Shown here piece by piece: positions 1-9,337 of a stretch of 64,000 nucleotides of DNA. Below the pieces are notes generated by a model, which saw only the letters and a list, made by a program, of their open reading frames with translations, ran no database searches and had not been told where the DNA came from. Location: NCBI GenBank assembly GCA_902825775.1, contig CADECF010000011.1, forward strand, positions 98,142-162,141, read 5' to 3'. The translations under genes and the position numbers were made by a program. The number at the start of each line of letters is the position of its first letter. The stretch's first letter is position 1. The DNA is from an uncultured Lysobacteraceae bacterium. Its GTDB lineage: Bacteria; Pseudomonadota; Gammaproteobacteria; Xanthomonadales; Xanthomonadaceae.

Positions 1-1
1 C

Positions 2-925
2 GGCTTGCTCGCCGCATGCGGCAAAGAGCCGCAGCAGGCGCTCGGCACGCTGGAATTCGACCGCATCACGCTACCCGCGCCGGTGTCCGAGAAGATCGTG
101 CGCATCGACGTGCGCGAAGGCCAGCAAGTCGCCGCAGGCGCGCCGCTGATGCAGCTGGAACTCACCCGCACTCAGTCGCAACTCGCCGCCGCCAAAGCGC
201 AGGCGCTGCAGGCGCGCGCGGCGCTGCAGGAGCTGCAGACGGGCCCGCGCAGCGAGGACATCGCGCAAGCGCGGGCCAATTTGTCCGCCGCGCAGGCGCA
301 GGCCGCGGACGCGCAGGCGTATTACGCGCGGTTGCAACCGCTCGGGCGCCAGAAGCTGGTGGCCGCGTCCGATGTGGACCGCGCGCGCGCAGCGGCCGGC
401 AATGCGCAGGCGCAAGTGCGCGCGGCGCAAGCCGCATTGTTGGAATTGGAGCGCGGCACGCGCATCGAACAGGTGGCGCAGGGCGAATCCGCGCTTGCCG
501 CGGCAGAAGCGCAGGCCGCTTCGCAGGCCGTGACGCTGGAGAAACTCGATCTGGTCGCGCCGCGCGCGGGCCGGGTCGACAGCGTGCCCTACAAATTGGG
601 CGACCAAGCGCCGATCGGCGCGCCGCTGGTGGCGATGCTGGTCGGCGACGCGCCTTATGCGCGCGTGTACGTGCCCGAACCGATCCGCGCGAATGTCAAA
701 GTCGGCCAAGCCGCGCGCGTCTTCGTCGACGGCCGAGACGGCGCATTGAACGGCCGCGTGCGGATGATCCGCAGCGAAGCCAGCTTCACGCCGTACTACG
801 CGCTGATCGGCAAGGACGCGGCGCGGTTGAGCTATCTGGCCGAGATCCAGCTCGATAAAGCTGCGGCGGAATTGCCGGCGGGTTTGCCGTTGCGGGTCGA
901 GTTCGTCGAAGGGGACGCGAAATGA
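2..925 (+). CDS. HlyD-family periplasmic adaptor lipoprotein of an ABC exporter, 5' truncated by window edge
   Basis: Membrane-fusion protein of an ABC export system. The reading frame is open from base 2, and the first visible residues, LLAACGKEP, look like a lipobox with its acylated Cys, so only the start codon and signal-peptide N-terminus lie outside the window. It continues with a biotinyl-lipoyl half (VSEKIVRIDVREGQQVAAGA), a long Ala/Gln-rich alpha-helical hairpin and a second lipoyl half (LVAPRAGRVDSVPYKLGDQA), then a beta-barrel domain: the order of the HlyD/YbhG family. The ATPase and permease genes that follow suggest it links the inner-membrane transporter to an outer-membrane channel. 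The substrate is unknown. The family call is firm; the start cannot be seen. Confidence 0.88.
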   Translation, partial: GLLAACGKEPQQALGTLEFDRITLPAPVSEKIVRIDVREGQQVAAGAPLMQLELTRTQSQLAAAKAQALQARAALQELQTGPRSEDIAQARANLSAAQAQAADAQAYYARLQPLGRQKLVAASDVDRARAAAGNAQAQVRAAQAALLELERGTRIEQVAQGESALAAAEAQAASQAVTLEKLDLVAPRAGRVDSVPYKLGDQAPIGAPLVAMLVGDAPYARVYVPEPIRANVKVGQAARVFVDGRDGALNGRVRMIRSEASFTPYYALIGKDAARLSYLAEIQLDKAAAELPAGLPLRVEFVEGDAK

Positions 926-960
926 GCCCCCCTGTTGCCGGTATAGCCGTTGCTTTCAGC

Positions 961-1116
961 CGTCATTCCCGCGTAGGCGGGAACCCAGTGACTTTGACGT
1001 TCCACCAGATCGCTTCGAAGCCATCTGTAATATCGCGCGCCCTCACCCAACCCTCTCCCGCAAGCGGGAGAGGGCTCAAGCCGCGTCACTGGGTTCCCGC
1101 CTACGCGGGAATGACG
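961..1116. repeat. Inverted pair of 32-bp elements with a nested hairpin
   Basis: A 32-nt element at 961-992 (core CATTCCCGCGTAGGCGGGAA) recurs as its reverse complement at 1085-1116. Between them lies a separate short palindrome at 1051-1074, CCCTCTCCCG-loop-CGGGAGAGGG. This is a REP/BIME-like intergenic repeat. It separates the adaptor gene from the ATPase gene and could stabilise or attenuate the transcript. Confidence 0.85.
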
Positions 1117-1136
1117 GCTTAAAGCAGAGCGCCCCC

Positions 1137-2114
1137 ATGAACGCCATCCCGCAAAACCCCACCGACCTCGCCATCCGCGCCCGCGGCCTCAGCAAGCGCT
1201 TCGGCAGCCTGCTCGCCGTGAACGAAGTCGATCTGAGCGTGCCGCGCGCCTGCGTGTACGGCTTCCTCGGCCCGAACGGCTCGGGCAAGTCGACCACGAT
1301 CCGCATGCTGTGCGGATTGCTCACGCCGACCGCGGGCGAAATCGAAGTGCTCGGCCTGAAAATTCCGCAACAAGCGGAAGAGTTGCGCCGGCGGATCGGC
1401 TACATGACGCAGAAATTCTCGTTGTTCGAAGATCTCACCGTGCGCGAAAACCTGGAATTCCTCGCCGCCGTGCAGGATATCCCCAAAGCCCAAGCGTCCC
1501 AGCGCATCGACGAACTGGTCGAGCAATACCACTTCCAGGACCGGCAAAAGCAACTCGCCGGCACGATGAGCGGCGGACAGAAGCAACGCCTGGCGCTCGC
1601 CGGCGCGGTGATCCAGAAACCCGAACTGCTGTTCCTCGACGAACCGACCAGCGCGGTGGATCCGGAATCGCGCCGCGATTTCTGGGAGAAATTGTTCGAC
1701 CTGGCCGATGCCGGCACCACCATCCTGGTCTCCACGCACTACATGGACGAAGCCGAGCGCTGCCACCGCATCGCCATCCTCGACCACGGCGTGCTGGTCG
1801 CCGACGGCACGCCGCTCGAACTCACCGCCGCGCTGCAAGGGCGCACCGTGCTGGTCGAAGCCGCGCAGCCGCGACGCGCGCAACAGGCGCTGGTGGCGGT
1901 GCCGGGCGTGCTGAGCGTGGCGCAGATCGGCAACAGCCTGCGCGTGCTGGCCGACAAGAACGGCGACGTCGCCGCGCGCATCCGCTCGGCGCTGTCGGCG
2001 GCCGGGTTGCAGGCGCAAGTCGGCGCTTCGGAACCGAATCTCGAGGACGTTTTCGTATCGGCCACCGGCGGACGCAGCGACGACGATCGCCAGAACAAGG
2101 CGGACGCGGCATGA
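1137..2114 (+). CDS. ABC transporter ATP-binding protein (YbhF-like)
   Basis: Nucleotide-binding subunit of an ABC-2 type exporter. Visible motifs are Walker A (GPNGSGKST), the signature loop MSGGQKQRL, Walker B followed by LLFLDEPTSAVD, and the switch histidine in STHYMDEAE. The 325-aa length and the C-terminal extension after the ATPase core are usual for the CcmA/YbhF-type subunits of drug or lipid exporters. It lies 211 bp after the adaptor gene, and its stop codon overlaps the permease start (ATGA). With its neighbours it probably forms an efflux complex. The exported compound cannot be inferred. Confidence 0.93.
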   Translation: MNAIPQNPTDLAIRARGLSKRFGSLLAVNEVDLSVPRACVYGFLGPNGSGKSTTIRMLCGLLTPTAGEIEVLGLKIPQQAEELRRRIGYMTQKFSLFEDLTVRENLEFLAAVQDIPKAQASQRIDELVEQYHFQDRQKQLAGTMSGGQKQRLALAGAVIQKPELLFLDEPTSAVDPESRRDFWEKLFDLADAGTTILVSTHYMDEAERCHRIAILDHGVLVADGTPLELTAALQGRTVLVEAAQPRRAQQALVAVPGVLSVAQIGNSLRVLADKNGDVAARIRSALSAAGLQAQVGASEPNLEDVFVSATGGRSDDDRQNKADAA

Positions 2115-3214
2115 GCATGCGGCGCCTATTCGCGATCGTGATAAAGGAACTCCGGCAGATGCGGCGCGACCGCATCACGCTGGCGATGATCGTCGGCATT
2201 CCGGTGATGCAGCTGATCCTGTTCGGCTACGCGATCAACCTCAACCTGCGCGGCCTGGAAACCGGCGTGGCCGACCAGGCCAACACCGCAGCGTCGCGCG
2301 CGCTGGTGATGGACATGGTCGCCACGGGCGTGATCAAACCCACCACCAGCGCGACCTCGCCGCAGGAGTTGATGGAGCATCTGCGCCGCGGCGAGATCAG
2401 CATCGGCATCGCGATTCCCGCGGATTTCGACCGCCGCCGCTACGACGGCCGCGAAGCCGTGCAAGTGCTCGTCGACGGCAGCGACACCGTCGTGCAGAGC
2501 GCGGCGATCCAACTGTCGCAGATGCCGCTGGACAACACGCCGGTCAGCAACGCCAAACCGCAACGCATCGGCGCCGGCCAGATCAGCGTGGTCAGCTTCT
2601 ACAATCCGGAGCGGCGGTCAGCGATCAACATCGTGCCCGGCTTGATCGGCGTGATCCTGACCATGACCATGGTGCTGTTCACAGGCGTGGCGATCGTGCG
2701 CGAACGCGAGCGCGGCAATATGGAACTGCTGATCGCAACGCCCGTCACGCGCTCCGAGTTGATGATCGGCAAGGTGCTGCCGTACGCGGCCATCGGCCTG
2801 ATCCAGACCACGGTGGTGCTGGCGCTGGGCGTATGGCTGTTCGAGGTGCCGGTGCGCGGCGGCGTACTCGACGTGTATCTCGCCTCGATCCTGCTGATCC
2901 TGGCCAACTTGACGCTGGGGCTGCTGATTTCGACCAAGGCGCAATCGCAGTTCCAGGCGATGCAGATGACGTTCTTCGTGTTCCTGCCGTCGATCCTGTT
3001 GTCCGGCTTCATGTTCCCGTTCGCCGGCATGCCCAAAGTCGTGCAGTGGCTGGCCGAAGTGCTGCCGCTGACGCATTTCCTGCGCCTGATCCGCGGGGTG
3101 ATGCTGCGCGGGGCGAATCTGTGGGAACTGTGGCCCGACGTGCTGGCGCTGGCCGCCTTCACCGTGGTGATGATGACGCTGGCGATCTCGCGTTTTCGCA
3201 AGCGGTTGGATTGA
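2111..3214 (+). CDS. ABC-2 type transporter permease (YbhS/YbhR-like)
   Basis: Integral membrane subunit of 367 aa. The start at 2111 is chosen because its ATG overlaps the ATPase stop (ATGA), although the frame is open further upstream. An N-terminal transmembrane segment (residues about 20-40) is followed by a roughly 140-residue extracytoplasmic region, then five hydrophobic segments in the C-terminal half, which is the ABC2_membrane_3 layout. The motif ERERGNMELLIATPVTRSEL is characteristic of the family. A single permease gene is seen here, while the E. coli ybh operon has two; homodimerisation is likely unless a partner lies elsewhere. Confidence 0.9.
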   Translation: MSMRRLFAIVIKELRQMRRDRITLAMIVGIPVMQLILFGYAINLNLRGLETGVADQANTAASRALVMDMVATGVIKPTTSATSPQELMEHLRRGEISIGIAIPADFDRRRYDGREAVQVLVDGSDTVVQSAAIQLSQMPLDNTPVSNAKPQRIGAGQISVVSFYNPERRSAINIVPGLIGVILTMTMVLFTGVAIVRERERGNMELLIATPVTRSELMIGKVLPYAAIGLIQTTVVLALGVWLFEVPVRGGVLDVYLASILLILANLTLGLLISTKAQSQFQAMQMTFFVFLPSILLSGFMFPFAGMPKVVQWLAEVLPLTHFLRLIRGVMLRGANLWELWPDVLALAAFTVVMMTLAISRFRKRLD

Positions 3215-3323
3215 CCGGTAGGGCAGTGCGGGGCGAGTCGATCCGGTCCGGATTGTGTGGTGCGTCATGAATCGTGTCCGTGCCGCGTGCTAACGTCCGG
3301 CCGCCGATGGCGGGGGAATCGCT

Positions 3324-5159
3324 ATGCATTGGGGTGGATGGCGCTTGTGGCAGGACGGTGTCCAATTCTGGACCTGGCCGTGGCCCGGATTGCAATTTTT
3401 ACTGCTGGTCGCGGCGATGCTGGCCGTCCGTCAGGACACGCGTACGCCCGCCGCGACGGCCAAGCCTCCGGTCAGTGCGACCGCTGCCGCGGCTGCAGCG
3501 GTCAAACCGCCGCCTGGCAAATCGTCGCCGCTGCCGGCATTGGCAAAGCCGGTGGATGCCAACGCCGCAGCACGATTCTTGGCTCAGGCTACTTTTGGCC
3601 CGACTCTGGAAGACATCGATCGCGTGCGCCAGCTCGGCTACCGCGGTTGGCTGGACGAGCAGTTCGCGCAATCCGCGTCGTCCCAGTTGGTCTTCCTGAA
3701 GGCCGCCGGGCCCGATACGCAGCGCGATTGGCGGCTCGATGCCTGGTTCGTCAACGCTATCGGCGGCCAGGATCCGTTCGATGCCGCGCTCGTCCATCGC
3801 GACCAGCTGCGGCAGCGCGTCGCATTCGCGATGAGCGAGATCTTCGTCGTGTCCGACGCATCCTCCGACAAACTCGGTAATGCGCCGCACGGTATGACTC
3901 ACTATTACGACACGCTGGCGCGAGGCGCGTTCGGCAATTTCCGTCAGTTGATCGAGGACGTCACCTTGCATCCGGTGATGGGCATCTACCTGTCGATGCT
4001 CGGCAACCAGAAGCCCGATGCGGCGAACAACATCCGTCCGGACGAGAACTATGCGCGCGAAGTGCTGCAACTGTTCAGCGTCGGCTTGGTGCGCTTGAAT
4101 CAAGACGGCACGCCGATGCTCGACGGCAACGGAAAATCCATTCCCACCTACGATCAGGATACCGTCAAGGGTTTCGCCCACGTCTTCACCGGCTGGACTT
4201 TCCAGGGCTGTGAAGCGATGGGTTATTTCACGGACTGCTATATCTGGGACGCCGCCGACCCTGCCTGGGTATCACGCATGGAAAGCCAGGCGGCATACCA
4301 CGCCTCGGAGCAGAGTAAGCAATTGCTGGTCTATCCCGGCGTCGCGCTGCCGAACGGCGTACTGGCTGCAGGCGGCAACGCGCAGAACGATCTGAAGGCC
4401 GCGTTGGACAACATCTTCCGCCACCCCAACGTCGGGCCTTTCATCGGCAGGCATCTGATCCAGCGTCTGGTGACCAGCAATCCCAGTCCCGGCTATGTCG
4501 CCCGCGTCGCTGCGGCGTTCAACAACAACGGCCAGGGCGTGCGCGGCGACATGAAAGCGGTGATCCGCGCGGTCCTTTTCGACGCCGAGGCGCGCGACCG
4601 CAGTTCGCAACCGCCGAATTTCGGCAAGGTGCGCGAGCCGATACTGCGCCTGACCCATCTGTGGCGGGCCTTGAACGCGCGTTCGCAGTCCGGCCGCATG
4701 GACGAGTTCTGGACCCTGGAAATGAACATCGGCCAGTCGCCGATGTACGCCCCGTCGGTGTTCAACTTCTTCAGTCCGCGCTACATGCCCACCGGCGAAC
4801 TCACCGATCTCGGTTTGGCCGCGCCTGAGTTGCAGCTGGCTACCGACTACATGCTGCCGAGCACCGAGGGCTACTTCGGCTACAAGATCTTCGATGTCTA
4901 TCAGGGCAATCCGGACCTGGGACCGAACGAAATAGCGATCGATCTGAGCCGGGACACGCCGTTGGCTGCCGAGCCGGCCACGCTGATCAACCGTTACAAC
5001 ACGCTATTCCTGTCGGGACAGATGTCCTCGAGCATGCGCCAAGCGCTGCAGACGCGGTTGGACGGCATGCCCGGCAACACCGCGGATGCGCGTCGCGAGC
5101 GGGTGAAGGAAGCGCTTTACCTGATCGTCAACTCGCCCGAATACGTGGTGCAGAAATGA
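3324..5159 (+). CDS. DUF1800 domain-containing protein
   Basis: A 611-aa protein with an N-terminal hydrophobic segment (GLQFLLLVAAMLAV) that can act as signal or anchor, then a Pro/Ala-rich linker. The DUF1800 domain starts near residue 80 (AARFLAQATFGPTLEDIDRV) and runs to the end. RDQLRQRVAFAMSEIFVVS and NYAREVLQLFSVGL are recognisable family segments. The biochemical role of DUF1800 is not established. The gene is followed after 22 bp by a DUF1501 gene, a pairing seen in many bacteria, so the two products probably act together in the cell envelope. Confidence 0.85.
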   Translation: MHWGGWRLWQDGVQFWTWPWPGLQFLLLVAAMLAVRQDTRTPAATAKPPVSATAAAAAAVKPPPGKSSPLPALAKPVDANAAARFLAQATFGPTLEDIDRVRQLGYRGWLDEQFAQSASSQLVFLKAAGPDTQRDWRLDAWFVNAIGGQDPFDAALVHRDQLRQRVAFAMSEIFVVSDASSDKLGNAPHGMTHYYDTLARGAFGNFRQLIEDVTLHPVMGIYLSMLGNQKPDAANNIRPDENYAREVLQLFSVGLVRLNQDGTPMLDGNGKSIPTYDQDTVKGFAHVFTGWTFQGCEAMGYFTDCYIWDAADPAWVSRMESQAAYHASEQSKQLLVYPGVALPNGVLAAGGNAQNDLKAALDNIFRHPNVGPFIGRHLIQRLVTSNPSPGYVARVAAAFNNNGQGVRGDMKAVIRAVLFDAEARDRSSQPPNFGKVREPILRLTHLWRALNARSQSGRMDEFWTLEMNIGQSPMYAPSVFNFFSPRYMPTGELTDLGLAAPELQLATDYMLPSTEGYFGYKIFDVYQGNPDLGPNEIAIDLSRDTPLAAEPATLINRYNTLFLSGQMSSSMRQALQTRLDGMPGNTADARRERVKEALYLIVNSPEYVVQK

Positions 5160-5181
5160 TCGCGCAAACGAGGGCGCCCCG

Positions 5182-6573
5182 ATGAAGCGCCGCGAATTCC
5201 TCCGCAACGGCATCTACGCCGCGCTCGGCGGGGCCGGCCTGTATTCCGCGTTGGGCAACCTGCGCCTGCTCGAGGCCACGACCCGCGCTTACGGACCGGC
5301 GGCCTTCGACGATTATAAGGCCTTGGTCTGCGTGTTCCTGTTCGGCGGCAACGATGCGTTGAACATGGTGATTCCGCGCGACGCCGCGCATTACGCGCAG
5401 TATGCGACCGCCCGCGCAACGTTGGCCGTACCGCAGTCCGCGCTGCTGCCGCTCAAGCCGCAAGCCGGCGGTGGCGCTTCCGATGGAGCGGACTACGGTC
5501 TGCAGGCATCGACCAGCGCGGAGGAAACGGTAGGGATGAGCGGCCTGCAGTCGCTGTTCAACAACGGCAAGGCCGCCGTCCTCGGCAATATCGGCACGCT
5601 GGTGCGGCCGGTGAGCAAGGCCGAATACCAGAATGGATCGGTGCCGCTGCCGCCGCAGCTGTTCTCCCACAACGACCAGCAATCGTACTGGCAGATCTCG
5701 CGCAGCGACGATGGCCGCAACCTCGGCTGGGGCGGCCGCATCGCCGACCTGCTGCACGACGCCAATCCCGGCGCTTTCATTCCGATGACGGTGTCGTTGA
5801 ACTTCGAGAGTGCGCTGGAACGGGCCGCCAACGGCAACCAGTACGTTGTCGGCACCGGCGGGCCGCGCTATTTCAACTGGTTCGAATGGGACGGCGATCG
5901 CCGCACCGCGTTCCTCAAGCTCATGGCGCAGAACCAATCGCACGCTTTCGAGCGCAGCTTCGCAGCCTCGTTCCATCGGGCGCGGGAAAACGCCGATGCG
6001 GTCGGCACCGCGTTGGATTCCTCCACGCCGCTGGCGACACCGTTCCCGGACAACTATCTTGCGCAACAGCTGAAGATGGTGGCGCGACTCATCAAAGTAC
6101 GGGCTACGCTGGGCCTGAAACGGCAGATTTTCTTCGTGTCGATGGGCGGCTTCGACCACCATGACGGTTTGCTCAGCGACCAACCCCTGCTGCTGGCGCA
6201 GCTCTCGCGGGCCATCAAGGCCTTCTACGATGCGACAGCTGAACTCGGTGTGGCCAACAGCGTCGCCACGTTCACCGCATCGGACTTCGGCCGTACGCTA
6301 TCGTCGAACGGCGACGGCTCCGATCATGGTTGGGGCGGCCATCATTTCGTCGTCGGCGGCGACGTGAACGGAGGGCGGTTCTACGGAAAGATGCCGAAAC
6401 TGCAGAACGGCGGCCCCGACGATGCGGGCTGGGGGCAGATCATTCCGACGACTTCGGTCGATCAGTACGCGGCGACGCTGGCGCGTTGGTTCGGTGTGGC
6501 GGATACGGATTTGGATTTGATCTTCCCGAATTTGGGTAATTTCGCCAGTCGCAATCTGGGCTTCATGAGTTAG
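5182..6573 (+). CDS. DUF1501 domain-containing protein with Tat-like signal
   Basis: A 463-aa protein beginning MKRREFLRNGIYAALGGAGL, an N-terminus with a basic region and hydrophobic stretch resembling a twin-arginine signal, as is usual in DUF1501 proteins. The body has the alkaline-phosphatase-like family segments FLFGGNDALNMVIP, SMGGFDHHDG and TASDFGRTLSSNGDGSDHGW. The GSDHGWGGHH stretch probably binds metal or substrate, by analogy with the sulfatase/phosphatase fold. It lies 22 bp after the DUF1800 gene, presumably in one operon. The enzymatic function is unknown. Confidence 0.85.
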   Translation: MKRREFLRNGIYAALGGAGLYSALGNLRLLEATTRAYGPAAFDDYKALVCVFLFGGNDALNMVIPRDAAHYAQYATARATLAVPQSALLPLKPQAGGGASDGADYGLQASTSAEETVGMSGLQSLFNNGKAAVLGNIGTLVRPVSKAEYQNGSVPLPPQLFSHNDQQSYWQISRSDDGRNLGWGGRIADLLHDANPGAFIPMTVSLNFESALERAANGNQYVVGTGGPRYFNWFEWDGDRRTAFLKLMAQNQSHAFERSFAASFHRARENADAVGTALDSSTPLATPFPDNYLAQQLKMVARLIKVRATLGLKRQIFFVSMGGFDHHDGLLSDQPLLLAQLSRAIKAFYDATAELGVANSVATFTASDFGRTLSSNGDGSDHGWGGHHFVVGGDVNGGRFYGKMPKLQNGGPDDAGWGQIIPTTSVDQYAATLARWFGVADTDLDLIFPNLGNFASRNLGFMS

Positions 6574-6589
6574 CGGCGCTGTTTCCTTT

Positions 6590-6735
6590 CCCTCGTGGGG
6601 GAGGATGCCCGAAGGGCGGGAGAGGGGACGCGAGCGTAGCGAAGCGTGCTTTTGCTCTTGCTGTCGGATGGCGCGAGAAGCCGGACCCTCTCCCTGGCCT
6701 TCGGCCTGTCCCTCTCCCTAAATGGGAGAGGGTAA
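6590..6735. repeat. Intergenic repeat region with GGGAGAGGG elements
   Basis: Non-coding spacer between convergent genes, carrying several GGGAGAGGG/CCCTCTCCC words in opposite orientation, with the stem CCCTCTCCC-TAAAT-GGGAGAGGG near its right end. The same word forms the nested hairpin at 1051-1074. No gene is evident. Confidence 0.5.
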
Positions 6736-6746
6736 AAGCAGAGTTG

Positions 6747-6980
6747 CTACGCTTCGTGGCGATGCCGTTTGCCATGGCGGCGCTCGCGCCATGCGAGCGC
6801 GATCGCCAATGCGAGCAGCAACAGTGAGCCGATCAACCACGTCCAGGCGATCGCCGTCGGCTGGAATCCGCCATCGCGATGCGCTTTGCCGAAGAACTGA
6901 ACCAGACCGAGGACGGCGATACCCAGAAACCACAGGCTGAGCGCGTAACGCGAGGTCGGCGATGGATTCGGTGGCGGCAT
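6747..6980 (-). CDS. Small two-helix membrane protein of unknown function
   Basis: A 77-aa protein with two predicted transmembrane helices (SLWFLGIAVLGLVQFF and WTWLIGSLLLLALAIALAW) joined by a short loop, and a very basic His-rich tail (RERRHGKRHRHEA). No family is recognised. The hydrophobic pattern and good codon usage argue for a real gene. It lies 20 bp downstream of the acetyltransferase gene on the same strand and may be the last cistron of that group. Confidence 0.6.
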   Translation of the reverse strand: MPPPNPSPTSRYALSLWFLGIAVLGLVQFFGKAHRDGGFQPTAIAWTWLIGSLLLLALAIALAWRERRHGKRHRHEA

Positions 6981-7000
6981 GGCGGCGCGTCGCTATCGGA

Positions 7001-7525
7001 TCACAACTGCTGGAACATCACGTAAGCGTCCACCGGCCCCAGCTCGGCGTGGCGGAATGCCTTCGGCAGCGTGCCCACGATCTGGAAGCCATGCTGCTGC
7101 CACAGTTTCACCGCACCGGTATTGGTGCTGACGACGAAATTGAACTGCATCGCCGCATATCCGCTGCGCCGTGCCTCCTCGAGCGAATGCTTGCACAGCA
7201 GCGAGCCGATGCCGCGGCCACGCACCGCCGAAGACACCATGTAGCTGCCGTTGGCGACGTGGTCGCCCAGGCCGATCTGGTTCGGCGCGAGACGATACGC
7301 GCCTAGGACTTCGCCGCCGGATTCGGCGATGAAGCAGCGCGCGGGCGGCGTAGTCCACATCGTCCGCGCCTGCTCGAAACTCAGGTCGGGCGGATAGGAA
7401 TAAGTGTCGCCGCGTTCGACGATTGCCTGGAAGAAAGGCCATACCCGATCGAATTCGTCGGCCGCTATTTCGCGGATATTGGGTTCGTTGCCCACGGAAA
7501 TCCCCGAGTTATGCGCCATCGGCAT
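7001..7525 (-). CDS. GNAT family N-acetyltransferase
   Basis: A 174-aa acetyl-CoA dependent acyltransferase. The acetyl-CoA binding motif A is visible as SSAVRGRGIGSLLCKHSLEE (Q/R-x-x-G-x-G/A type), followed by the family segment STNTGAVKLWQQHGFQIVGT. The length is typical of one GNAT domain. The N-terminus overlaps the upstream HAD-like gene by 17 bp; the ATG at 7519 is an alternative start. The substrate is unknown. Confidence 0.88.
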   Translation of the reverse strand: MPMAHNSGISVGNEPNIREIAADEFDRVWPFFQAIVERGDTYSYPPDLSFEQARTMWTTPPARCFIAESGGEVLGAYRLAPNQIGLGDHVANGSYMVSSAVRGRGIGSLLCKHSLEEARRSGYAAMQFNFVVSTNTGAVKLWQQHGFQIVGTLPKAFRHAELGPVDAYVMFQQL

Positions 7526-7805
7526 TCAAGGGATAGACGTGCCGGCAATCGCGCCATTCGTCTACGGGCTGATCGTCGATATAGACCGTCGGCTTGGGCA
7601 GGTAACCGTCGATGCAATCGGTAAGCCCGAGTTCCGCTGCGCTGGCCCGACAATAGTCGGCGCCGCCGGAGCTCCATAAATAAACCTCGGCGCCCTCATC
7701 CTTCAACCTGCGGACGCGCGCAATGACTGCAGGAGCGGGAATGCGTTTGGTGCCTGCCGAACGCACGAGCGTGTCGTCGACATCCACGAATACGATCTTC
7801 TTCAC
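7509..7805 (-). CDS. Small HAD-like protein
   Basis: A 98-aa protein with the HAD motif I signature [12 protein letters not shown] (nucleophile and acid/base Asp), a motif II-like serine in [11 protein letters not shown], and a C-terminal acidic pair in [12 protein letters not shown] that could be motif IV. It is a minimal HAD domain with no cap. Its start overlaps the miaB stop by 4 bp and its end overlaps the GNAT gene, so the three are probably co-transcribed. A phosphatase function is inferred from the motifs only. Confidence 0.78.
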   Translation of the reverse strand: MKKIVFVDVDDTLVRSAGTKRIPAPAVIARVRRLKDEGAEVYLWSSGGADYCRASAAELGLTDCIDGYLPKPTVYIDDQPVDEWRDCRHVYPLNADGA

Positions 7806-9190
7806 GTTGCGTCGTCCATGCTCACGCGCCCGCGCAACGAATTGGACAACGCCTCGGTGATCGCTATATCGACGAACTGCCCGATCAGCCGGGGATGGCC
7901 CGGGAAGTTCACCGAACGCATGTTCTCGGTCTTGCCGGTCAGTTCGTTCGGGTTCTTCTTGGACGGGCCTTCGACCAGCACCGACTGCACGCTGCCGACC
8001 ATCGTCTTCGAGATCCCGGCCGAATGGGCGTTGATGTGGGCCTGCAGCCGCTCCAGCCGCGCGTGCTTCACCGCGTCCGGCGTGTCGTCTTCCAGATCCG
8101 CCGCCGGCGTGCCGGGGCGGCGCGAGTAGATGAAGGAAAACGACTGATCGAAGCCGACGTCCTCGATCAGCTTCATGGTCTTGTCGAAATCGGCATCGGT
8201 TTCGCCCGGGAAGCCGACGATGAAGTCCGACGAGATCGAAATATCCGGCCGCACCGCGCGCAGTTTGCGGATCTTATGCTTGAATTCCAGCGCGGTATAG
8301 CCGCGTTTCATCGCCGACAGGATGCGGTCGCTGCCGGCCTGCACCGGCAGATGCAGGTAATTGGCCAACTGCGGCACGTCGCGGTAGGCCTCGATCAGCG
8401 AATCGCTGAATTCGAGCGGATGCGAGGTGGTGAAACGGATGCGGCCGACGCCTTCGATTTCGGCGATGGCGCGGATCAGCAAGCCCAGATCGGCGACTTC
8501 GCCCTCGCCGTACGGTCCGCGGTAGGCGTTGACGTTCTGCCCGAGCAGATTGATCTCGCGCACGCCTTTGGCCGCGAGCTGTGCGACTTCGACCAGCACG
8601 TCCTCGAACGGCCGGCTGACTTCCTCGCCGCGCGTGTAAGGCACCACGCAGAAGCTGCAGTACTTGCTGCAGCCTTCCATGATCGAGACGAATGCGCTCG
8701 GGCCTTCGGCGCGCGGTTCGGGCAGGCGGTCGAATTTTTCGATTTCGGGAAAGCTGATGTCGACCTGCGGCTTGCCGGAGTCGCGGCGCGCGCGGATCAG
8801 TTCCGGCAGACGGTGCAGCGTCTGCGGGCCGAACACCAAATCGACATACGGCGCGCGCTTGACGATCGCTTCGCCTTCCTGCGAAGCCACGCAGCCGCCG
8901 ACGCCGATGATCACCGGCTTGCCGTCGGCCTTCAGCGCCTTCCAGCGGCCGAGCTGGCTGAAGACTTTCTCCTGCGCCTTCTCGCGGATCGAGCAGGTAT
9001 TGACCAGGACCACATCGGCTTCTTCGACGTTGTCGGTCAGCTCCAGGCCGTCGCTCGCGGCCAGCACGTCGGCCATCTTGGCCGAGTCGTACTCGTTCAT
9101 CTGGCAGCCGTGGGTCTTGATGAAGAGTTTGCCCTTGGCGGGCGTAGCAAAGGCGCGCTCGGGGGCGGCCGGCAGGGCAGTGTCGGTCAT
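7802..9190 (-). CDS. miaB: tRNA-2-methylthio-N6-dimethylallyladenosine synthase MiaB
   Basis: Radical-SAM methylthiotransferase that converts i6A to ms2i6A at position 37 of tRNAs reading UNN codons. The N-terminal MTTase domain carries the three Cys of the auxiliary 4Fe-4S cluster ([28 protein letters not shown]). The radical-SAM CxxxCxxC motif is in [17 protein letters not shown], and the C-terminal part fits a TRAM domain ([20 protein letters not shown]). The 462-aa length matches the family. It heads a minus-strand group with the HAD-like and GNAT genes. Confidence 0.97.
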   Translation of the reverse strand: MTDTALPAAPERAFATPAKGKLFIKTHGCQMNEYDSAKMADVLAASDGLELTDNVEEADVVLVNTCSIREKAQEKVFSQLGRWKALKADGKPVIIGVGGCVASQEGEAIVKRAPYVDLVFGPQTLHRLPELIRARRDSGKPQVDISFPEIEKFDRLPEPRAEGPSAFVSIMEGCSKYCSFCVVPYTRGEEVSRPFEDVLVEVAQLAAKGVREINLLGQNVNAYRGPYGEGEVADLGLLIRAIAEIEGVGRIRFTTSHPLEFSDSLIEAYRDVPQLANYLHLPVQAGSDRILSAMKRGYTALEFKHKIRKLRAVRPDISISSDFIVGFPGETDADFDKTMKLIEDVGFDQSFSFIYSRRPGTPAADLEDDTPDAVKHARLERLQAHINAHSAGISKTMVGSVQSVLVEGPSKKNPNELTGKTENMRSVNFPGHPRLIGQFVDIAITEALSNSLRGRVSMDDAT

Positions 9191-9337
9191 GGCGGTTCCG
9201 GGAGGCGGTGGTTAGTCCGCGCCGGCTGGCTGGGAATAGGCCGAATAGTGTAGTCGGTCACGTCCGCGACGGCCCAGCGGCTGCGTTTAACAATCAAGGA
9301 CTTGTGAACGTCGTCGAGAGAGGGGACACTCCGGCCG

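Noticed and set aside
7895-9253. 452-codon plus-strand frame opposite miaB
   Set aside because: Antisense to a fully recognised miaB gene.
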